The position numbers and the translations under genes are program-made. 64,000 bases of DNA from the NCBI RefSeq assembly GCF_000425365.1, contig NZ_AUDH01000005.1, positions 1 to 64,000 of the forward strand, given 5' to 3'. This document shows, in pieces, positions 7,953 through 18,527 of the stretch; within the stretch, counting starts at the first letter, position 1, and each line of letters starts with the position of its first letter. The notes under the pieces are model-generated. The model saw only the letters and a program-made list of their open reading frames with translations. It made no database searches and was not told where the DNA came from. This DNA is from Rubritepida flocculans DSM 14296. Lineage in GTDB: Bacteria > Pseudomonadota > Alphaproteobacteria > Acetobacterales > Acetobacteraceae.

Positions 7953-9452
7953 TCAGCCCCCCGAGGCGGCGAAGCGCACCGCCTCCTCCGCCGCGCGGAA
8001 CAGCGCCTTGGCCTTCTGCACGCATTCCTCGTGCTCGGCGCGCGGGTCGGAATCGGCCACCACCCCCGCGCCCGCCTGCACGTAGAGCCGGCCCTCCTTC
8101 ACCAGCGCCGTGCGCAGCGCGATGCACACGTCCATGTTGCCGTCCACGCCGAAATAGCCCACACCGCCCGCGTAGAGGCCGCGGCGCGAGGGCTCCAGCT
8201 CCTCGATGATCTCCATCGCCCGCACCTTGGGCGCGCCGGAGAGGGTGCCGGCCGGAAACCCCGCGACCAGCGCATCGAGCGCGCTCAGGCCCGGACGCAG
8301 CCGCCCGCGCACCTCGGAGGCGATGTGCATCACCTGGCTGTAGCGCTCGATGCGGAACTGCGCGGTGACGCGCACGCTGCCGATGGCGGCCACACGGCCC
8401 ACATCGTTGCGCCCGAGGTCGAGCAGCATCAGGTGCTCGGCGCGCTCCTTGGGGTCGGCCAGAAGCTCGGCCTCCAGCGCGGCGTCCTCCTCCGGGGTCG
8501 CGCCGCGCCGGCGCGTGCCGGCGAGCGGGCGGATGGTCACCTCGCCGTCCTTCACGCTGACCAGGATTTCGGGCGAGGCGCCGACGACGGCGAAGCCGCC
8601 ATGGTCGAAGAAGAACAGGTAGGGGGCGGGGTTGATGCGCCGCAGCGCGCGGTAGAGCGCGAAGGGCGGCAGGGCGAAGGGCGCCTCGAAGCGCTGCGAG
8701 GGCACGATCTGGAAGGCGTCGCCGGCGCGGATGTAGTCGCGCGCGCGCTCCACCGCGGCCATGTAGGCCTCGGGCGTGAAGTTCGAGGCCGGCGCGGGCG
8801 GCGGCGGCAGCCGCGCGGGCGGGGCGGGGCGGGGCAGGGGGCGCGAGAGCGCGGCCTCCGCGTCGTCCAGCCGCTGCTGCGCGCGCGCCCAGGCGGCCTC
8901 GGCGTCGCCGCCCGGCTCGGCCCAGACGGGGGTGGCGAGGGTCAGCGCGTCGCGCACATGGTCGAAGACGGCGATGAGGGTGGGGCGCACCAGCACCGCC
9001 TCGGGGATGCCGAGCACATCGGGCTTGAGGCTCGGCAGCCGCTCCATCTGCCGCACCATGTCGTAGCCGAGATAGCCGAACAGGCCGGCCGCGATGGGCG
9101 GCACGCCGGGCGGCAGCCGCATGCGGATGGCGGCGACGCGCCGCGCGAGCGCCTCGAGCGGCGGCCCCTCCTCCGGCTCGAAGGCGTGCGGCGCCGCGAG
9201 GAACTGGGTGTTGCACTCCGCCACCCCCGCCCGGCAGCGCCAGACGAGGTCGGGCGCGAAGCCGATGGCCGAGAAGCGCCCGCGCGCCGCGCCCCCCTCC
9301 ACGCTCTCCAGCAGGAAGGCGTGCGGCCTGCCTTCGGCGAGCTTGAGGAAGGCGCCGACCGGGGTTTCCAGATCGGCCACCCGCTCGCGCGTCAGGAGCT
9401 GGTTCTCGCCGCGGGCGAAGGCCTCGCGGAAGGCGGCGTCGGGCCCGCTCAT
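7953..9452 (-). CDS. trpE: Anthranilate synthase component I
   Basis: A 499-residue chorismate-utilising enzyme that makes anthranilate from chorismate and ammonia. The N-terminal domain (about 25-170) is followed by the chorismate-binding domain (about 230-490), with landmarks [46 protein letters not shown] and [13 protein letters not shown]. TrpE-type rather than PabB is favoured by length, by these motifs and by trpG downstream. The start is ATG 9452, one base after the ppiD stop. No leader peptide gene is visible upstream because the upstream gene abuts. The ppiD-trpE order is common in alphaproteobacteria (from memory). Confidence 0.93.
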   Translation of the reverse strand: MSGPDAAFREAFARGENQLLTRERVADLETPVGAFLKLAEGRPHAFLLESVEGGAARGRFSAIGFAPDLVWRCRAGVAECNTQFLAAPHAFEPEEGPPLEALARRVAAIRMRLPPGVPPIAAGLFGYLGYDMVRQMERLPSLKPDVLGIPEAVLVRPTLIAVFDHVRDALTLATPVWAEPGGDAEAAWARAQQRLDDAEAALSRPLPRPAPPARLPPPPAPASNFTPEAYMAAVERARDYIRAGDAFQIVPSQRFEAPFALPPFALYRALRRINPAPYLFFFDHGGFAVVGASPEILVSVKDGEVTIRPLAGTRRRGATPEEDAALEAELLADPKERAEHLMLLDLGRNDVGRVAAIGSVRVTAQFRIERYSQVMHIASEVRGRLRPGLSALDALVAGFPAGTLSGAPKVRAMEIIEELEPSRRGLYAGGVGYFGVDGNMDVCIALRTALVKEGRLYVQAGAGVVADSDPRAEHEECVQKAKALFRAAEEAVRFAASGG

Positions 9453-9453
9453 C

Positions 9454-11346
9454 TCAGTTCCCCGCCACGCGCTCGAGCAGGCGCGGGTTGATGCGCACAT
9501 CGGCGCGCGCGCGCAGCGCGGCCTGGTGCTGGGTTTCCAGATCCTCGGCCACCGCCTGCGCCCCCTCGCGCCGCAGGGCGGCGAGCTGCTCGGCGAGGTC
9601 GGGCGGCTCGGGCCGCGTGACGCCGAGGAGCTGGATCACCGCGAAGGACTGCGCGCGCGGCACCATGGTCACGCCGCCGGCGGGCAGTTCGAAGCTGGGC
9701 GCCAGCAGGTCGCGCGGCATGGGGTTGCCGCCGCCCGGGCTGCGCGGGAAGGGGCCGAGCTCCTCCGGCCGCGCGCCGGCGGCCTCGGCGGCGGCGGCGA
9801 GGCTTTGCCCCGCCCGCGTGGCGGCGAGCAGCGCGGCCGCGCGCTCCTCCTGGTGGCGGCGGCGCTGATCGGCGATCCAGGCGGCCGTCACCTCCGCGCG
9901 CACCGTCTCGAGCGGGCGCAGCCGGGGCGGGATCACCTCGCGGATCTGCACGGCCATGAAGCCCCAGGGGCCCTCGAGCAGCCGGATCTCGGCGTTGCGG
10001 TCGAGCGCGAAGATGCGCGCGATGGCGGCGTTGCGCGCGGCGTCCGCCACCGGCAGGGCGGCGGGCTCGCCCTCGGGGGTCAGGCCGCGCGCGTCCAGGG
10101 TCGCGGTGGCGAAGCCGAGATCGTAGCGCCGCGCGATCTCCTCGAGGGGCGTGCGCGCGGCCAGCGCGTCCTCGATGCGGTTGGCGCGCTCGAAGGCGAG
10201 ATCGGCGGCGCGCTCGGCGGCGATCTCCTGGCGCAGCTCCTCGCGCACCTCGCCCAGTTCCCGCCGCATGCCGGGCTCGACCTCCGTCACCCGCAGCACA
10301 TGCCAGCCGAAGGGCGAGCGGATGGGGGCGGAGACCGTCTCGGGCGCGAGGGCGAAGGCGGCCTGGGCGAGGGCCGGGATGGGCAGATCGGCGGCGGAGG
10401 AGAGGCCGAGGTCGCTCGCGCTGCCGCCCGCCTCGCGCGCGGCGGCCTCGATCTCGGCGAAGGGCGTGTCGGCGCTCCAGCGCCCGGCCAGCGCCCGGGC
10501 GCGCGCCTCGTCGGGCAGCAGGGCCTGCAGCACGCGCCGGCGCTCGGGCGTCTCGTAGCGGGAGCGATGCGCGGCGTAGGCGTCCTCGATCTCGCGCTCG
10601 CTCACCTCGACGGCGGCGATCATGCGCTCGGCGTTCAGCACCGCCACCGCCACCTCCCGGTATTCGGGGGTGGAGAAGAGGGCCGCGTTGTTCTCGTGGA
10701 AGCGGGCGAGCTGCGCCTCGCCGGGCTCTCCCGGATCGGGCGCCTCGGCGAAGGGCAGCTCCACGAGGGTGACGCTGCGCTGCTCGAGCTGCCAGCCGAG
10801 CAGCGGGCGCGCCGCGGCCTCGGGCAGGGCGGCGCCGGCGCGCACCGCGCCCGCGATCTGCTGCCGCGCGAGGTCGGCGCGCAGCAGGGCGAGGAAGCCC
10901 GCCTCGGTGAGTTCGTTGTTGCGCAGGAAGGCGTTGAACATCTCGCGGGAGAAGCGCCCGTCCGGCCCCTGGAAGCCGGTGATCTGGAAGACGTAGTTGC
11001 GCACCGCCTGATCGGGCACCGTCACGCCGAGCCGCGCCGCCTCCTGCCGCGTCAGCCGGTCGAGCACCAGCCCCTCCACCGCCTGCTCGGCGATGGCGCG
11101 GCGGATGCGCTGGTCGGGCTCGAAGCCGCCCTGCAGGGCGCGGGTGATGCGCTGGAGTTCGCGCCGCGCCGCCTCCTGCGCCTCGCCCACCTCGATCGCC
11201 TCGCCGCCGACGCGCGCCACCGCGTCGTCGCGGCCGATGTTGCGCACCATGTCCTCGATCCCCCACACGGCGAAGGAGAGGATCAGCAGGACGAAGAGCG
11301 CCTTCGCGAACCAGGTGCCGGCCAGCCGGCGCATCCACATCATCAT
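9454..11346 (-). CDS. ppiD: PpiD-type peptidyl-prolyl isomerase/periplasmic folding factor
   Basis: A 630-residue membrane-anchored chaperone. One N-terminal transmembrane segment (about residues 14-30, FAKALFVLLILSFAVWGIED) is followed by a SurA_N/PpiD N-terminal domain, a parvulin-like domain around 265-360 (SDLGLSSAADLP, SPFGWHVLRVTEV) and a C-terminal SurA-like tail. It would help fold secreted and outer-membrane proteins at the periplasmic face. Four methionines lie within the first five residues, so the exact start is uncertain by a few codons. It is transcribed away from tpiA across an 82-nt gap and appears to be the first gene of the ppiD-trp run. Confidence 0.88.
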   Translation of the reverse strand: MMMWMRRLAGTWFAKALFVLLILSFAVWGIEDMVRNIGRDDAVARVGGEAIEVGEAQEAARRELQRITRALQGGFEPDQRIRRAIAEQAVEGLVLDRLTRQEAARLGVTVPDQAVRNYVFQITGFQGPDGRFSREMFNAFLRNNELTEAGFLALLRADLARQQIAGAVRAGAALPEAAARPLLGWQLEQRSVTLVELPFAEAPDPGEPGEAQLARFHENNAALFSTPEYREVAVAVLNAERMIAAVEVSEREIEDAYAAHRSRYETPERRRVLQALLPDEARARALAGRWSADTPFAEIEAAAREAGGSASDLGLSSAADLPIPALAQAAFALAPETVSAPIRSPFGWHVLRVTEVEPGMRRELGEVREELRQEIAAERAADLAFERANRIEDALAARTPLEEIARRYDLGFATATLDARGLTPEGEPAALPVADAARNAAIARIFALDRNAEIRLLEGPWGFMAVQIREVIPPRLRPLETVRAEVTAAWIADQRRRHQEERAAALLAATRAGQSLAAAAEAAGARPEELGPFPRSPGGGNPMPRDLLAPSFELPAGGVTMVPRAQSFAVIQLLGVTRPEPPDLAEQLAALRREGAQAVAEDLETQHQAALRARADVRINPRLLERVAGN

Positions 11347-11428
11347 GCCGCGCGCATAGCGGGTCGGCGGGCTGTTGCCAAACGGCGCGCTGGGCTATCC
11401 CGGAGCGGAAGGAAGGGAGAACGCCCCC
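11347..11428. promoter_or_regulatory. Divergent ppiD/tpiA intergenic region
   Basis: This 82-nt gap between oppositely oriented start codons must hold promoters for both. The only clear signal is the purine-rich GGAAGGGAGA before the tpiA ATG, its ribosome binding site. No convincing -35/-10 pair was picked out. Confidence 0.4.
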
Positions 11429-12178
11429 ATGACGCCCGGGATCCGCCCGCTCATCGCCGGCAACTGGAAGATGCACGGCACGCTGCGCGAGGCCGTGAAG
11501 CTGGCCGAGGCGCTGCGCGAGGGGGCGGAGGGGGTGGATCTGCTGGTCTGCCCGCCCTTTCCGCACATCCACGCCGTGGCGGTGAGCCTGCTGGGCAGCC
11601 GCGTCGCCGTCGGTGCGCAGGACTGCCACGCCGCCCAGCGCGGCGCGCACACGGGCGATGTCAGCGCCGCCATGCTGCGCGACGCGGGGGCCACCCATGT
11701 CATCCTCGGCCATTCGGAGCGCCGAATGGACCACGGCGAGAACGACGCGGCGGTGCTCGCCAAGACCGAGGCGGCGCTGGGGGCGGGCCTCGTGCCCATC
11801 GTCTGCGTGGGCGAGACGGAGGCGGAGCGCCTCGCCGGCCTCGCCGATTCGGTGGTGGAGAAGCAGCTCGCCGGCTCGGTGCCCTATGGCTTCGTCACGG
11901 CGGGCGGGATCATCGCCTATGAGCCGGTCTGGGCCATCGGCACGGGGCGCACGCCCGGCGAGCAGGAGATCGCGGCCATCCACGCCACCCTCCGCCGCGC
12001 GCTGGTGGAGCGCTTCGGCCCCTCGGCGCGGAGCACGCGGCTGCTCTATGGCGGCTCGGTGAAGCCGGGCAATGCGGCGGCCATCCTCGCCCTGCCCGAT
12101 GTGGACGGCGCGCTGGTCGGCGGGGCCTCGCTGGTGGCGGCGGATTTCCTGGCCATCGCCCGCGCCGTGCCGGGCTGA
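11429..12178 (+). CDS. tpiA: Triosephosphate isomerase
   Basis: A 249-residue glycolytic enzyme interconverting glyceraldehyde-3-phosphate and dihydroxyacetone phosphate. The TIM-barrel signatures are all present: AGNWKMHG with catalytic Lys, LGHSERR with catalytic His, and AYEPVWAIGTG with catalytic Glu. The phosphate-binding loop LLYGGSVKPGNA follows. ATG 11429 is preceded by GGAAGGGAGA; an in-frame ATG further upstream would add a non-conserved extension. A family-2 palindrome starts 18 nt after the stop. Confidence 0.96.
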   Translation: MTPGIRPLIAGNWKMHGTLREAVKLAEALREGAEGVDLLVCPPFPHIHAVAVSLLGSRVAVGAQDCHAAQRGAHTGDVSAAMLRDAGATHVILGHSERRMDHGENDAAVLAKTEAALGAGLVPIVCVGETEAERLAGLADSVVEKQLAGSVPYGFVTAGGIIAYEPVWAIGTGRTPGEQEIAAIHATLRRALVERFGPSARSTRLLYGGSVKPGNAAAILALPDVDGALVGGASLVAADFLAIARAVPG

Positions 12179-12195
12179 GGCGGGCGGTCTGATGC

Positions 12196-12216
12196 GGGCG
12201 GCATGGCATGCCGCCC
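12196..12216. repeat. Family-2 palindrome downstream of tpiA
   Basis: GGGCGGCATG and CATGCCGCCC are perfect inverted arms around one base. It sits between the tpiA stop and the serC start. The same GGCATG-N-CATGCC core recurs at 17483, 50123 and 57606, each time at a gene 3' end. It may act as a transcript-end hairpin or a REP-like element. Confidence 0.7.
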
Positions 12217-12270
12217 CTGGACGGGCAGGCCCCGTTGCCGGGGGCGCGGGCGCGTGCCACCACCGCGGCC

Positions 12271-13395
12271 ATGCTGAAGCCCGAACGCCCCCATTTCTCC
12301 TCCGGCCCCTGCGCGAAGCGGCCCGGCTTTTCGCTCGCGGCGCTCGAGGGCGCGCTGCTCGGCCGCAGCCACCGCGCCGCCGCACCCAAGGCGCGCATCG
12401 CGGAGGTGATCGCGCGCTCCCGCGCCATCCTGGGCATGCCCGAGGACTGGCGGCTCGGCGTCGTGCCCGCCTCGGACACGGGGGCGGTGGAGATGGCGCT
12501 GTGGTCGCTGCTCGGCCCCCGCGGGGTGGATGTGCCGGTCTGGGAGAGCTTCTCGGGCGAATGGGCGGCCGACATCGCCGAGCAGCTCCGCCTGCCCGAT
12601 GTCCGGATATTGCGCGCGCCCTATGGCCGGCTGCCCGATCTCGCGGCGGTGGACTGGGCGCGGGACGTGGTCTTCGTCTGGAACGGCACCACCTCGGGCG
12701 TGCGGCTGCCCGATGGCGGCTGGATCGCGCCCGACCGCGAGGGGCTCGCCATCTGCGACGCCACCAGCGCGGCCTTCGCCATGGCGCTGCCGTGGGAGCG
12801 GCTCGATGTCGTCACCTGGTCCTGGCAGAAGGTGCTGGGGGGCGAGGCGGCGCACGGCATGCTGGCCCTTTCGCCGCGCGCCGTGGCGCGGCTCGAATCG
12901 CACACGCCGCCCTGGCCGCTGCCCAAGATCTTCCGGCTGACCAAGGGCGGGAAGCTGATCGAGGGGATCTTCCGGGGCGAGACGATCAACACCCCCTCGC
13001 TGCTCTGCGTGGAGGACGCGCTGGACGGGCTGCGCTGGGCCGAGGCGGTCGGCGGGCTGCCGGCGCTGATCGCGCGGGCCGAGGGCAACCTCGCCCTCGT
13101 CTCGGACTGGGTGGCGCGCAGCGACTGGGCGGCTTTCCTGGCCGAGGAGCCGGCCACGCGCTCCTGCACCTCCGTCTGCCTGCGCTTCAAGGCGCTGGCG
13201 CCGGAGCGCCAGCCCGAGGTGGCGCGGCGGATGGCGGCCTTCCTCGAGCGCGAGGGCGTGGCGCTCGACGCCGCGCATTACCGCGACGCCCCGCCCGGGC
13301 TGCGCCTGTGGTGCGGCGCGACGGTGGAGCGCGAGGATGTGGCGCGCGTCCTGCCCTGGCTGGACGCGGCCTATGAGGCGGCGCTCAAAGGCTGA
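12271..13395 (+). CDS. serC: Phosphoserine aminotransferase
   Basis: A 374-residue class V PLP aminotransferase of the alphaproteobacterial SerC type. It converts 3-phosphohydroxypyruvate and glutamate to phosphoserine in serine synthesis and is also used in pyridoxal phosphate synthesis. Landmarks are [12 protein letters not shown] at the N-terminus, the cofactor Lys in [15 protein letters not shown], and [22 protein letters not shown]. The start MLKPERP at 12271 matches the family N-terminus; upstream in-frame codons read through the palindrome region and are rejected. serA, commonly adjacent in related genomes (from memory), is missing. Confidence 0.93.
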   Translation: MLKPERPHFSSGPCAKRPGFSLAALEGALLGRSHRAAAPKARIAEVIARSRAILGMPEDWRLGVVPASDTGAVEMALWSLLGPRGVDVPVWESFSGEWAADIAEQLRLPDVRILRAPYGRLPDLAAVDWARDVVFVWNGTTSGVRLPDGGWIAPDREGLAICDATSAAFAMALPWERLDVVTWSWQKVLGGEAAHGMLALSPRAVARLESHTPPWPLPKIFRLTKGGKLIEGIFRGETINTPSLLCVEDALDGLRWAEAVGGLPALIARAEGNLALVSDWVARSDWAAFLAEEPATRSCTSVCLRFKALAPERQPEVARRMAAFLEREGVALDAAHYRDAPPGLRLWCGATVEREDVARVLPWLDAAYEAALKG

Positions 13396-13398
13396 GAG

Positions 13399-13929
13399 CT
13401 AGTTCCGCCGGATGTCCCGCCGGCTGAGCTCGGCCGCCGCCGCCCCGCCCGCCACCGCCACGGCGGGCAGCCGCGGAAGGCTGCCCAGGCGGCGCAGCGT
13501 CTCGCGCGGCCCGAGGGGGAAGAGCTCGGGCAGGTTCAGCGCCGCCTCGGCGCGCACGGGGCTGCCGGCCTCCAGCCCCTCGGCGGCGGCGCGCAGCGCG
13601 CGCTCCACCGCCTCGCCGGGCGCGTCGGGGGCGATGCCGAGGGCGGCGCGCATCTCCCGCCGCCCCTCCTCCAGCGCGGTGAGGGCGGCGGGGTCCGTCC
13701 CCGGGGCCCAGCGCGGGTCGCTGCGGAAGCTGCGCGCCAGGAACTCGAGCTGCGCGGCGGCGATGGCGGCCCCCCGCGGATCGCCGGCATAGGCGCTGGT
13801 GTCGCCGAGGTTGCGCGGCCCGTAGAGCGCCGCCCCCCGCACCGGGTCGCCCACGCCGCCGAGATAGTCCGCCACCGGGTCGGCGGCGCAGGCGGCGATC
13901 AGCAGGGGCAGGGCGAGCAGCGGGCGCAT
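13399..13929 (-). CDS. Predicted lipoprotein of unknown function
   Basis: A 176-residue protein I do not recognise. The start at 13929 gives MRPLLALPLLIAACAADP, a lipoprotein signal with lipobox IAAC (Cys at residue 15), so it is probably anchored to a periplasmic membrane face. The rest is Ala/Arg-rich and helical, without identifiable domains. The stop lies 3 nt from the serC stop, so the two genes converge; its start diverges from hisZ across 61 nt. The ribosome site is weak. Confidence 0.6.
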   Translation of the reverse strand: MRPLLALPLLIAACAADPVADYLGGVGDPVRGAALYGPRNLGDTSAYAGDPRGAAIAAAQLEFLARSFRSDPRWAPGTDPAALTALEEGRREMRAALGIAPDAPGEAVERALRAAAEGLEAGSPVRAEAALNLPELFPLGPRETLRRLGSLPRLPAVAVAGGAAAAELSRRDIRRN

Positions 13930-13990
13930 GGCCGCATCCTGCCCCAGCGCATCTTGCCGTCCAACCACCCCCCTGCCACACAGCGCCGGC

Positions 13991-15147
13991 ATGAACGACA
14001 CGCCCCCCATGGCGCCCGGCCTGCTGCCGGCCGGCCTGATGGACCTCCTCCCCCCCGAGGCGGAGCGCGAGGCCGCGCTGGTGGCCGCGCTGATGGAGAG
14101 CTTCGCCCGCCACGGCTACGAGCGGGTGGAGCCGCCGCTGCTCGAGTTCGAGGAGGGGCTGCTCGCGGGCTCCGGCGCCGCCGTGGCGGAGCAGACCTTC
14201 CGCCTGATGGACCCGGTGAGCCAGCGCATGATGGGGCTGCGCGCCGACATCACGCCGCAGGTGGCGCGCATCGCGGCCACGCGGCTCGGCCTGCAGCCCC
14301 GCCCGCTGCGCCTCTGCTACGAGGGCCAGGTGCTGCGCGTGCGCGGCAGCGAGCTCGCGCCCGCCCGGCAGCTCACCCAGGCCGGCATCGAGCTGATCGG
14401 CGGCGCCGCGCCCGAGGCGGACGCCGAGGTGGCGCTGGTGGCGGCCGAGGCGCTCTTCCGGCTCGGCATCGCGGGCATCACCCTCGACATCACCCTGCCG
14501 CGCATGGCGCAGACGCTGCTGGAGGCGGCGGGGCTGGGCGCGCCGCTGGCCGGGCGGCTGATCCGCGCCCTCGACCGCAAGGACGCGGCGGCCGTCGCCG
14601 CGCTGGCCGGCGAGGCGGGGCCGGTGGCGGGGCTGCTGCCGCCGCTGCTGGCCGCGGCGGGGCCCGCGCCGGCCGCGCTCGGCGTGCTGGAGGCGCTGGC
14701 GCTGCCCGAGGCCGCGCGCGCCATCGCGGCCAATGCGCGCGAGGTGATCGAGGCCATCGCCCGCCGCGCGCCGGGCCTGCGCATCACGCTCGACCCGGTG
14801 GAGTTCCGCGGCTTCCGCTACCATGTGGGCGTCGCCTTCACGATCTATGGCCCCGGCGCGACGGGCGAACTCGCGCGCGGCGGGCGCTACCTCTCGGCCA
14901 ATGACGAGCCGGCGACGGGCATGACGCTCTATCCCGATGCGGTGCTGCGCGCCGCGCCGGCCACGCCGCGCCGGCCGCGCTGCTTCCTGCCGCCCGGCAC
15001 CGCTCCGGCCGTGGGCGAGGGGCTGCGCGCGCAGGGCTTCGCCACGGTGGCCGCCCTCTCGGCGGCGGATGATCCCCGCGCGCTGCGCTGCTCCCACGCC
15101 TGGGACGGGCGGGCGGCGCGGCCCCTCACGCAGGAAGGTTCGGACTG

Positions 15148-15148
<1 letters not shown>
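13991..15148 (+). CDS. hisZ: ATP phosphoribosyltransferase regulatory subunit
   Basis: A 385-residue paralogue of histidyl-tRNA synthetase that lacks tRNA-charging function and forms the regulatory part of the short-form HisG complex, giving histidine feedback. The class II synthetase-like core is visible: [43 protein letters not shown] and a late [13 protein letters not shown]. Start ATG 13991 is the methionine nearest the conserved N-terminus. The stop shares one base with the purA start (TGATG). Pairing with purA supports hisZ over hisS. The matching short hisG is outside the window. Confidence 0.92.
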
Positions 15149-16437
<1,289 letters not shown>

Positions 16438-16487
16438 GCGCGCGCCGCCTCCCGCGCCAATCTCCGTGGCCGGGAGGAACCCGCACC

Positions 16488-17441
16488 ATGCATCGCCGCA
16501 CGCTGCTCGCGCTCGCCACGCCCGCCCTCGCCACGCCCGCCCTCGCCACGCCGGCCCTCGCCCAGGCGCGGCCCTTGCGGATCGTCGTGCCCTATCCGCC
16601 GGGCGGCAGCGCCGATGTGCTGGCGCGCGCGCTGGCCGAGCAGATCACCGCCTCGGGCAGCCGCGCCGCCATCGTGGAGAACCGCGCCGGAGCATCCGGC
16701 ACCATCGGCGCGCTGGCGGTGGCGCGGGGGCCGGCCGATGGCGGGGTGGTGCTGCAGGCCGACGGCTCGCCCATGTCCATCCTGCTGGAGGCGGGGCGCA
16801 CCCAGTACCGCGCGGAGGATTTCGCGCCCGTCGCGCGGCTCGCCACCTCGCCTTTCGTGCTGGCGACGCGGCCCAACGGCGCCTTCGGCACGCTGGCCGA
16901 GGTGGTGGCGGCCGCGCGCGCCGCGCCGGGGCGCATCACCTACGCCACGCCGGGCATTCTCAGCTTCGCGCATGTGGTGGCCGAGCGCTTCGCCGCCGCC
17001 ACGGGCATCGAGATGACCCATGTGCCCTTCCAGGGCACGGGCCCGGCCACGGCCGCCGTGCTGGGCGGGCAGGTGGACCTGATTCCCGTGCCGCCCGGCC
17101 AGGTGCTGGACCAGGGGGGCGGCGCCATCTTCCGCCCCATCGCCATCACCACCGAGGCGCGCCACCCCGCCTTGCCCGCCACGCCCACCTTCCGCGAGGC
17201 GGGGACCGACCTGGTCTTCGCCGGCTGGCGCGGCTGCTTCGCGCCGGCGGCGACGCCGCCCGAGACACTGGCGGGGCTGGAGGCGCTGCTGCGGGCCGCC
17301 CTCGAAGGCCCGGGCGGGCAGGCGGCGCTGCAGCGGCTCGGCGAGGCGCCGGCCTGGCTCGGCCAGGCCGATTTCGCGCGCTTCTGGGCGGAGGATCGCG
17401 CGGCGATCCGCGCCATCCTGCCCCGGCTGCCGCGGGAGTGA
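16488..17441 (+). CDS. Bug-type (tripartite tricarboxylate transporter) periplasmic substrate-binding protein
   Basis: A 317-residue TctC/Bug family binding protein, exported by a signal peptide ending ALAQA. Family landmarks are RIVVPYPPGGSADVLARALA, VENRAGASGTIG, FAPVARLATSPFVLA and THVPFQGTGPATAAVLGGQVDL. Bug proteins bind small carboxylates and related acids and pass them to TctAB; no tctAB is here, so this is an orphan binding protein, as is common for the family. The signal peptide contains three tandem LATPA units encoded by a 15-bp repeat. It lies 50 nt after purA and converges with livM. Confidence 0.88.
   Translation: MHRRTLLALATPALATPALATPALAQARPLRIVVPYPPGGSADVLARALAEQITASGSRAAIVENRAGASGTIGALAVARGPADGGVVLQADGSPMSILLEAGRTQYRAEDFAPVARLATSPFVLATRPNGAFGTLAEVVAAARAAPGRITYATPGILSFAHVVAERFAAATGIEMTHVPFQGTGPATAAVLGGQVDLIPVPPGQVLDQGGGAIFRPIAITTEARHPALPATPTFREAGTDLVFAGWRGCFAPAATPPETLAGLEALLRAALEGPGGQAALQRLGEAPAWLGQADFARFWAEDRAAIRAILPRLPRE
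16512..16556 (+). repeat. 15-bp tandem repeat in a signal peptide
   Basis: Three consecutive copies of CTCGCCACGCCCGCC (the third has one change), plus a partial fourth, encode LATPA repeats in the hydrophobic core of the Bug protein signal peptide. Unit gain or loss would keep the frame and change signal length by five residues. Confidence 0.85.
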
Positions 17442-17482
17442 AGGGAAAGGGGCGGGGCGGTTTCTCGCGCCCCGCCCCCTTG

Positions 17483-17511
17483 ATACGGTCGGCATGACAT
17501 GCCGACCGTAT
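17483..17511. repeat. Family-2 palindrome between convergent genes
   Basis: ATACGGTCGGCATG and CATGCCGACCGTAT form perfect 14-nt arms around one base, midway between the stop of the Bug protein gene and the stop of livM. Being symmetric, it could end transcription from both sides. No T-run follows, so this would not be a classical intrinsic terminator. Confidence 0.75.
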
Positions 17512-17537
17512 GAGGCGGCTCGGCAGGCCGCACGGCG

Positions 17538-18524
17538 CTACAGCCGCACCCGCAGCCAGTTGCCGATCTCGCCCACGATGCCGCGGCGGAAGGCGAGCAC
17601 GCAGAGCACGAAGATCACGCCCTGGATCACCGTCACCCATGCGCCAAACTCCGCGAGGTAGTTCTGCATGGTGATGATCACGGCCGCGCCCATCACCGGG
17701 CCGAAGATGGTGCCGAGCCCGCCGACCAGCGACATCAGCACCACCTCGCCCGACATGGTCCAGAACACGTCGGTCAGCGTCGCGATGCCGAAGACGATGG
17801 CCTTGGTCCCGCCCGCCACGCCCGAGAGCGCGGCCGAGAGGACGAAGGCCATCAGCTTGTAGTCGTCCGTGCGGTAGCCGAGCGAGGTGGCGCGCGGCTC
17901 GTTCTCGCGGATGGATTTCAGCACCATGCCGAAGGGCGAGTGGATGATGCGGTGGATCAGCAGGAAGCCGATCAGGAACACCGCCGCCACCACCCAGTAC
18001 ATCGTCATGTCCGAGCGCAGGTCGAAGACGCCGAACAGCACGCCGCGCGGAATGGCCTGGATGCCGTCCTCGCCGCCGGTGAACTCGGCCTGCAGGCAGA
18101 AGAAATAGACCATCTGCGCGAAGGCCAGGGTGATCATGGCAAAGTAGATGCCCTGGCGCCGGATGGCGATGGCGCCGATCACGAGGCCGAGCCCGGCGCC
18201 CACCGCGCCGCCGATCAGGATGGCGAGCTCGGGCGGCAGGCCCCAGACCTTCGCCGCATGCCCCGCGAGGTAGCCGCCCATCCCGAAATAGGCGGCGTGC
18301 CCGAAGCTGAGCAGCCCGACATAGCCGATGAGCAGGTTGAAGGCGCAGGCGAAGAGCGCGAAGCACAGCACCTTCATGAGGAAGACGGGATAGAGGAAGA
18401 AGGGGCTGATCGCGATGAACGCCAGCATGATCGCGAAGGCGGCGAGCTGGGTGCGCGTGAAGCCGAAGAAGACCGTGTCTTCCTGCTTGAAATCCGTGCC
18501 GGAGAAGCCGCCGGGAGCCGCCAT
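17538..18524 (-). CDS. livM: Branched-chain-type ABC transporter permease (LivM)
   Basis: A 328-residue inner-membrane permease with about nine hydrophobic segments. It has the LivM family hallmark LFACAFNLLIGYVGLLSFGHAAYFGMGGYL near residues 60-90 and a cytoplasmic loop with HSPFGMVLKSIRENEPRA that contacts the ATPases. It is the last gene of the minus-strand arm of the N-heterocycle locus, 3 nt after livH. In this setting it probably imports an aromatic or heterocyclic acid rather than leucine; that is inference. It lacks the extended N-terminus seen in leucine-specific LivM. Confidence 0.92.
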   Translation of the reverse strand: MAAPGGFSGTDFKQEDTVFFGFTRTQLAAFAIMLAFIAISPFFLYPVFLMKVLCFALFACAFNLLIGYVGLLSFGHAAYFGMGGYLAGHAAKVWGLPPELAILIGGAVGAGLGLVIGAIAIRRQGIYFAMITLAFAQMVYFFCLQAEFTGGEDGIQAIPRGVLFGVFDLRSDMTMYWVVAAVFLIGFLLIHRIIHSPFGMVLKSIRENEPRATSLGYRTDDYKLMAFVLSAALSGVAGGTKAIVFGIATLTDVFWTMSGEVVLMSLVGGLGTIFGPVMGAAVIITMQNYLAEFGAWVTVIQGVIFVLCVLAFRRGIVGEIGNWLRVRL

Positions 18525-18527
18525 GTC

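Noticed and set aside
4655-8209. An 1184-residue plus-strand open frame
   Set aside because: It is antisense to trpG, the LysR gene and the chemoreceptor gene, all of which have clear family motifs. It is a composition artefact.
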